A stretch of 11,089 nt of DNA from JADFNO01 sp965369945. Lineage in GTDB: Bacteria > Planctomycetota > Phycisphaerae > Phycisphaerales > SM1A02. The position numbers and the translations under genes were made by a program. Under the pieces are notes generated by a model. That model saw only the letters and a list, made by a program, of their open reading frames with translations. It was not told the origin of the DNA and ran no database searches. Positions 7,476 through 11,089 of the stretch are shown piece by piece (position 1 is the first letter of the stretch; each line of letters starts with the position of its first letter). The stretch spans positions 1 to 11,089 of the forward strand of contig CBDUST010000136.1 of the NCBI GenBank assembly GCA_965369945.1. Direction: 5' to 3'.

Positions 7476-8920
7476 TTGGAGGAGGCGGCTTTGGCGAATG
7501 AGGACTCGACGATCTTGAACACGTCGTCGAACTGTTGCGGCTCCATCACGCCGATGGGCGGCAGGAAGCGGACGTGGTACGGGTCGTGGCCGCAATAAAA
7601 CGCAATCACACCTTCGTCGAACATGATTCGCAAGGCATTGGTAACTGTCTTCTTGTCGCCGCCAAAGGGTGTCATGCGCATCATTCCACCCACACCACCG
7701 TAGAAACCGGAGGCAACACGCATCGTGCCGCTTGCGTGTGGAACAGGTGGGAACCAGTCAGGATGGGAAGCTACGAGCGCCTCGGCATGATCACGAAAAG
7801 CTGCGTGCAAGGCTGCGATTTTCCCGTTGGAGCCGTAGTAGCCACCATCGCGCAAACGCTCTAACGATCGCCGACCGACCTGTAATCCAACGGCCGAGCC
7901 AACGAACGTCCCACTGAGCAGACCCGCCTTGGGGTTATATTCTTTGGTATACACGCACGCGCAGACCTGACTCATCTTCCCGAGCGTGACCACATCGACA
8001 AATCGGCCGAGGTCGAGCTGCGCGAAGTGGAACATCTCTTTGGTTCGGCCGAAGGTCTGAATCTCGTCGATCCACACCGCTATATTGCTCTCCTTGCACG
8101 CCTCCATCAACGGGACGAAGAAATCGCGCGGCGCGATGTTGAACCCGCCCTCGCCTTGCACAAGCTCCATCACGAAGCACGAATGTTGATTCGGATAGCG
8201 TTGGATGAATTGCTGCAATTGGCGCAGGGCGTACTCGGTCGAACGCTCCCCGTGCTCCGGATCATAAAACGGCATGTAGTCAACCTGTACATTCAGTGGT
8301 ACGCCGACACGATTCGCCGCCGAGTCGCCGATCTGCGACATCGTGGTGGAGCGCCCCATGAAGTTATCCGCAAAGGCGAGCACGCGCGGCGCGCCGTCGT
8401 GCTTTTGCGTACACACTTTCAACGCCGATTCGTTGGCCATCGTCCCGGAGTTGGTAAGGAAGCAGTACTTGAGGTCCGATGCACGGCTCGCCTCGGTGAC
8501 GATCAACTCAGCAAAGTCGATCACCTCAGCGTTGAACTGGAGGTTGCCGTGCATGACGGTATCACTGAGTGCGGCTCGGAGTGCGGTTTCGATGATGTCC
8601 GGATCGCCGTGCCCGAACATATGCACGCCGATGCCGTTGATCATGTCCCACTTGACCGAGCCGTCCGCTAGTTCAACCAACGGACCGTTACCGACGCCGG
8701 AGCCGATGTAGGGATACAGCGCTGGGCGACCGCGCAGTTCACCGTATCTTGCCAGGGCATCTTCGTATGACTGTTTGAGATCGTCCGCGGCGGGTCGAGC
8801 ACCAATGAGTGTCGACTGGGCCTCGACCAGTTCTGCGATAATCGTTTGGATCGCGTCGTTGAGGCCCGCGCTTTGGGCGAGTGCTTTGGCGGCGGTGATT
8901 TCTGAGGTGTGGGGGGACAT
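7469..8920 (-). CDS. Class III PLP-dependent aminotransferase, probable AstC-like succinylornithine transaminase
   Basis: A 483-residue fold-type I aminotransferase, about 75 residues longer than the E. coli AstC I recall (about 406). Most of the excess is an N-terminal extension before YPYIGSGVGNGPLVELADG (69-87). PLP-site landmarks are NSGTMANESALK (157-168), VMELVQGEGGF (250-260), VWIDEIQTFGRT (282-293) with cofactor-contacting D285, and TLGKMSQ with Schiff-base K315. FVGSAVG follows at 339-345. It should move an omega-amino group to 2-oxoglutarate. With astA and astD directly downstream, N2-succinylornithine is the likely substrate, giving succinylglutamate semialdehyde (inference). The sequence is not a canonical AstC/ArgD; a lysine- or 4-aminobutyrate-type specificity is the alternative. 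I start at ATG 8920 (MSPHTSEI); an upstream TTG at 8959 lacks support. Upstream is a 121-bp gap to the M20 gene, which may hold a second promoter. Confidence 0.85.
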   Translation of the reverse strand: MSPHTSEITAAKALAQSAGLNDAIQTIIAELVEAQSTLIGARPAADDLKQSYEDALARYGELRGRPALYPYIGSGVGNGPLVELADGSVKWDMINGIGVHMFGHGDPDIIETALRAALSDTVMHGNLQFNAEVIDFAELIVTEASRASDLKYCFLTNSGTMANESALKVCTQKHDGAPRVLAFADNFMGRSTTMSQIGDSAANRVGVPLNVQVDYMPFYDPEHGERSTEYALRQLQQFIQRYPNQHSCFVMELVQGEGGFNIAPRDFFVPLMEACKESNIAVWIDEIQTFGRTKEMFHFAQLDLGRFVDVVTLGKMSQVCACVYTKEYNPKAGLLSGTFVGSAVGLQVGRRSLERLRDGGYYGSNGKIAALHAAFRDHAEALVASHPDWFPPVPHASGTMRVASGFYGGVGGMMRMTPFGGDKKTVTNALRIMFDEGVIAFYCGHDPYHVRFLPPIGVMEPQQFDDVFKIVESSFAKAASSNP

Positions 8921-9041
8921 GGTTAAAGCGTACTCCACCGGGCGTGAGGGTTCGATCAAAGATGCCGGCGCATCCTAGCCGACATCGACCGGCTGATCTT
9001 CTTTATCGGCGGAGCGAGTGCACAGCCACAGTCGCAATCGT
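8921..9041. other. Spacer between M20 and aminotransferase genes
   Basis: A 121-bp gap within an otherwise compact same-strand cluster. It is long enough for an internal promoter, but no clear promoter motif or terminator hairpin is visible. Confidence 0.4.
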
Positions 9042-10292
9042 TTAGCGGGCAGGGATTTTCACACGCCCGTCAGCAATTTTCGCTAGCAACAGGGCCAAGA
9101 GTTGGCAGCGCTCGACCAGACTAACGAGCTCGACAAATTCGTCGGGCCGGTGCAGATTGCCGCCGCGCACGCCGAGCGTATCGAGCGTGGGCAGGCCGGC
9201 CGCCTGAAGGATATTGCCATCGCACACGCCGCCGGTCGACGCCAATGGCAGGGATTGATCGAGATCATGAGCCGTCACGGCTACCGCTTGCGCGAACTGT
9301 TTCACCGCGTCGGTTTGCGGTTTGGCGGGACGATTCCAATGTCGATGAACGACCACGCGCGGCATCGCATCGGCGGAGGTCGCTTGCGCGTCGATCGCAG
9401 TAGCAAGTTGTTCACCCTTTTGCGTATCGGCAAAGCGCACGTTGCCCCAGCATGCCGCGTAATCTGCGACGATGTTGGTCGCAGCGCCGCCTTGTAATGG
9501 GCCTACGTTGACGATCTTGCCATTGTCGGGATCCGCGAGCTTGCTCAAGGCGGTGATGATCTGGGCCAGTTTGTTAACGGCGCTTTCGCCATCGGCAAAC
9601 GCTCGACCGACGTGGGCGGATCGGCCGTGAACCTCGAACATGAATTGCCCCGAACCCATGCGCTCGATAGCCAGCGCTCCGTTTGGTAAGGCTGGCTCCA
9701 CCACGATACCCAAATCATGGCCACTCGCGGCTTCGCGCAGCGCCGCTTCAGAGTGAAACGAACCCATCTCTTCGTCGCTATTGAGAAGCATCGTCCAGGT
9801 CAGATCGAGACCAGCATCGGCTAAGACTTCCAGCGCCGTGACAGCAATAAGTACGCCGCCCTTCATGTCCACACACCCCGGGCCGGTGCAGATGCCTGCC
9901 TCCTGATCGATCGACAGTTCGCGAAACGAACCGTACGGATCGTGAACGGTGTCGATGTGGCCAACGATCAATATGGAAGGCGATGCGTCGCCGTTGTGTT
10001 TAGCCAACACCACCGGCGGGATTGAATCCTGTGTTGCGGGAATCGCAGAACCTGCCGTCGGCTGCTCGATCCACGTCGGCCTTGGCTGACCGGGAATATG
10101 CTCGATGACCGCGCCGATAGCCGAAAGCCGCGCGATCAACATATCGCGGTACCGATCCAAACCGGGCGTGTAGTTGTGCCCGGTGGGGATAGCGACGTGC
10201 TCGGTGAGCTGGACGAGCATCTGATCGCCGCGGGTCGCGATCAGATCACAGAGGCGACGATCGATGTCGGCCAAGGGCATCGCGCTCATCAT
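9042..10292 (-). CDS. M20 metallopeptidase, carboxypeptidase G2-like; candidate succinylglutamate desuccinylase (AstE analogue)
   Basis: A 416-residue di-zinc amidohydrolase of the M20/ArgE-DapE-CPG2 group. Metal and catalytic residues are all visible: H112 in GHIDTV, bridging D142 in GPGCVDMKGG, general base E174 and ligand E175 in NSDEEMGS, E199 in VVEPALPNG, and H381 in GGNLHRPDE. H227 in GRSAHVG marks the lid/dimerisation domain. CPG2-type enzymes release glutamate from N-acyl-glutamates. Next to astA and astD this fits N-succinylglutamate to succinate plus glutamate, normally done by the unrelated AstE (inference). Candidate starts are ATG 10292, 10289 and 10280. An in-frame GTG at 10370 lies inside the repeat at 10300-10391 and should be ignored. 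There is no good ribosome site, and the repeat hairpins end 8 nt before the start. Other N-acyl amino acids or dipeptides are possible substrates. Confidence 0.87.
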   Translation of the reverse strand: MMSAMPLADIDRRLCDLIATRGDQMLVQLTEHVAIPTGHNYTPGLDRYRDMLIARLSAIGAVIEHIPGQPRPTWIEQPTAGSAIPATQDSIPPVVLAKHNGDASPSILIVGHIDTVHDPYGSFRELSIDQEAGICTGPGCVDMKGGVLIAVTALEVLADAGLDLTWTMLLNSDEEMGSFHSEAALREAASGHDLGIVVEPALPNGALAIERMGSGQFMFEVHGRSAHVGRAFADGESAVNKLAQIITALSKLADPDNGKIVNVGPLQGGAATNIVADYAACWGNVRFADTQKGEQLATAIDAQATSADAMPRVVVHRHWNRPAKPQTDAVKQFAQAVAVTAHDLDQSLPLASTGGVCDGNILQAAGLPTLDTLGVRGGNLHRPDEFVELVSLVERCQLLALLLAKIADGRVKIPAR

Positions 10293-10299
10293 ATCCGAT

Positions 10300-10391
10300 G
10301 TAAAGCCGCGAGCAGCGGCTCGCGACAAACGGAAGTCAATCGTGGTGATGGGCGCGTTTCCCGCCGGCACTGCCGGCGGCTTTACAGGGGC
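10300..10391. repeat. 92-bp two-hairpin repeat, copy A
   Basis: It begins GTAAAGCCGC (10300-10309), whose exact reverse complement closes the core at 10376-10385, followed by AGGGGC. Inside are two hairpins: CGCGAGC/GCTCGCG with a 4-nt loop (10307-10324) and CCGCCGGC/GCCGGCGG with a 3-nt loop (10361-10379). It matches copy B at 86 of 92 positions by hand count, in the same orientation. It lies between the M20 start and the transposase gene and contributes the transposase stop codon. Confidence 0.9.
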
Positions 10392-10894
10392 GTCACGGTA
10401 TGATGCCTCTGAATGTACTGCATCGTGTTATCCCAGTGCGATTGATCGAACACGTACGTGCACCATTTTCCCTTGCACCAAATCGGCCCGCCGTGGTCGG
10501 TGCTGCGATGAACAGCCTTGGTCGTCTGATCGGCGAGCCAACTGGCGGTACGGTGGATATCGCGGCCAGAATATGGGATCAACAGGTGCATGTGCGTCGG
10601 TTGGATCGTCACCGCGACGATTGACAGACCGCCGCGCGATCGATCAACGCATAACTCAAGAGCGCCGGCGACGGCGTCGATCATCGCGTTGGTCAGGCGC
10701 ACGGGCGGATGGATCATCCGCTCCTGGGCCATGCGCAGCCGAACAGGATCACCCTGGTGCAGCGTGTGCGGTTCAATAAAGCCGATCTCGGCGTCCCATG
10801 CCTCCGACCACGAACCGCGCTCATCGCCCGGCAACCACAGGCCGTAGCCCGATTTGACAACGTGATATCCAATGGTGCGCGGCATCGCACCCAT
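10382..10894 (-). CDS. RAYT-like Y1 (IS200-type) transposase
   Basis: A 170-residue HUH single-strand DNA endonuclease/transposase of the REP-associated tyrosine transposase kind. The N-terminal GYGLWLPGDERGSW (16-29) is a family-typical opening. The HUH metal site is PTHMHLLIP (99-107; H101 and H103). The probable nucleophile Tyr160 lies in the C-terminal QYIQRHH, where RAYTs usually have YIxxNP; I assign it by position only. The stop TAA (10384-10382) is inside copy A of the flanking repeat, so the last two residues and the stop are repeat-encoded. I prefer ATG 10894 (or 10885). The frame continues to an alternative start at 11017, but only through copy B of the repeat. Flanking by direct copies of a hairpin repeat is the setting expected for a transposase that mobilises REP-like elements. 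No truncation or frameshift is seen, so it may be active. Confidence 0.82.
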   Translation of the reverse strand: MGAMPRTIGYHVVKSGYGLWLPGDERGSWSEAWDAEIGFIEPHTLHQGDPVRLRMAQERMIHPPVRLTNAMIDAVAGALELCVDRSRGGLSIVAVTIQPTHMHLLIPYSGRDIHRTASWLADQTTKAVHRSTDHGGPIWCKGKWCTYVFDQSHWDNTMQYIQRHHTVTPL

Positions 10895-10904
10895 GATACA
10901 GAAT

Positions 10905-10996
10905 GTAAAGCCGCGAGCAGCGGCTCGCGGCGAACGGGAGTCAATCGTGTTCACGGGCGCGTTTCCCGCCGGCACTGCCGGCGGCTTTACAGGGGC
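10905..10996. repeat. 92-bp two-hairpin repeat, copy B
   Basis: Same length and orientation as copy A, with six substitutions. The 10-bp inverted ends are GTAAAGCCGC (10905-10914) and its reverse complement at 10981-10990. The first hairpin is extended to 8 bp (CCGCGAGC/GCTCGCGG, 10911-10930); the second matches copy A. It sits 10 nt upstream of the transposase ATG at 10894. Confidence 0.9.
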
Positions 10997-10998
10997 CG

Positions 10999-11066
10999 CG
11001 CGGCGAACGGGAGTCAATCGCGTTCACGGGCGCGTTTCCCGCCGGCACTGCCGGCGGCTTTACAGG
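10999..11066. repeat. Truncated repeat, copy C
   Basis: It matches copy B from CGCGGCGAACGGG onward to TTTACAGG with very few changes, but lacks the left inverted end and the left arm of the first hairpin. It follows copy B almost directly, giving a head-to-tail tandem that continues toward the window edge. Confidence 0.85.
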
Positions 11067-11070
11067 CAGA

Positions 11071-11081
11071 TTTACAGGGGC
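11071..11081. repeat. Extra copy of the repeat tail
   Basis: TTTACAGGGGC recurs 4 nt after copy C, equal to the right-hand tail of copies A and B. It may be the relic of a further deleted unit or of a slippage event. Confidence 0.55.
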
Positions 11082-11089
11082 CAATCGCC

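Noticed and set aside
8027..8671. A 214-codon open frame on the plus strand
   Set aside because: It is antisense to the aminotransferase PLP domain and has no recognisable fold or ribosome site.
10293..10370. N-terminal extension of the M20 protein
   Set aside because: It is encoded by repeat copy A. A near-identical peptide (SRAAARGFT versus SPRAAARGFT) appears ahead of the transposase from copy B, showing it is translated repeat DNA.
10895..11017. N-terminal extension of the transposase
   Set aside because: It is read through repeat copies B and C; the family-typical sequence begins only at GYHVVKSGYGLWLPGD.
10300..11066. Possible CRISPR array
   Set aside because: Only three copies, each about 92 bp. 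One pair is separated by a transposase gene and another is almost directly abutting; there are no regular spacers and no cas genes.

Overview
The window is bacterial, moderately GC-rich, and reads like the chromosome of a Planctomycetota-type organism. This rests on weak Shine-Dalgarno sites, dense short palindromic intergenic repeats, a YGLWLPGDERG-type Y1 transposase, and a DUF4139 protein and a DUF4097-type lipoprotein close together. The phylum assignment is inference and of low confidence. No rRNA, tRNA, CRISPR array or phage module was seen.

Layout: (1) Positions 1-661 (-) hold the N-terminal part of a lipoprotein with an 18-residue DTSNG repeat, cut by the left edge. (2) Positions 765-1742 (-) encode an agmatinase/arginase-family ureohydrolase. 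(3) A 182-bp divergent spacer leads to 1928-3781 (+), an exported DUF4140/DUF4139 (MuiA-like) protein. (4) The 361-bp convergent spacer 3782-4142 contains a 78-bp palindromic element with perfect 18-bp inverted ends. (5) Positions 10292 down to 4143 (-) form a five-gene cluster: M20 peptidase of carboxypeptidase G2 type, class III aminotransferase, astA, astD and a small family 2 glycosyltransferase. astA and astD overlap by 4 nt, and astD and the glycosyltransferase are 5 nt apart. (6) The right edge, 10300-11081, holds a RAYT-like Y1 transposase between two 92-bp direct repeats, followed by a third, truncated copy.

How the genes fit together: AstA and AstD are recognisable members of the arginine succinyltransferase (AST) route. 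The two genes upstream are not the canonical AstC and AstE types but have the right chemistry: a PLP omega-aminotransferase for succinylornithine and an M20 N-acyl-glutamate hydrolase for succinylglutamate. No AstB (succinylarginine dihydrolase) is present. A ureohydrolase lies about 2.4 kb downstream of the cluster. A testable reading is a variant route that enters at ornithine (or removes urea with the ureohydrolase) and ends with an M20 desuccinylase. The AstA also carries Gly where I recall the proteobacterial catalytic His229, so it may be a distinct subfamily.

The repeat/RAYT cassette sits directly upstream of the first pathway gene. Its hairpins end 8 nt before that gene's start codon, and the repeats have created false N-terminal extensions on two reading frames.
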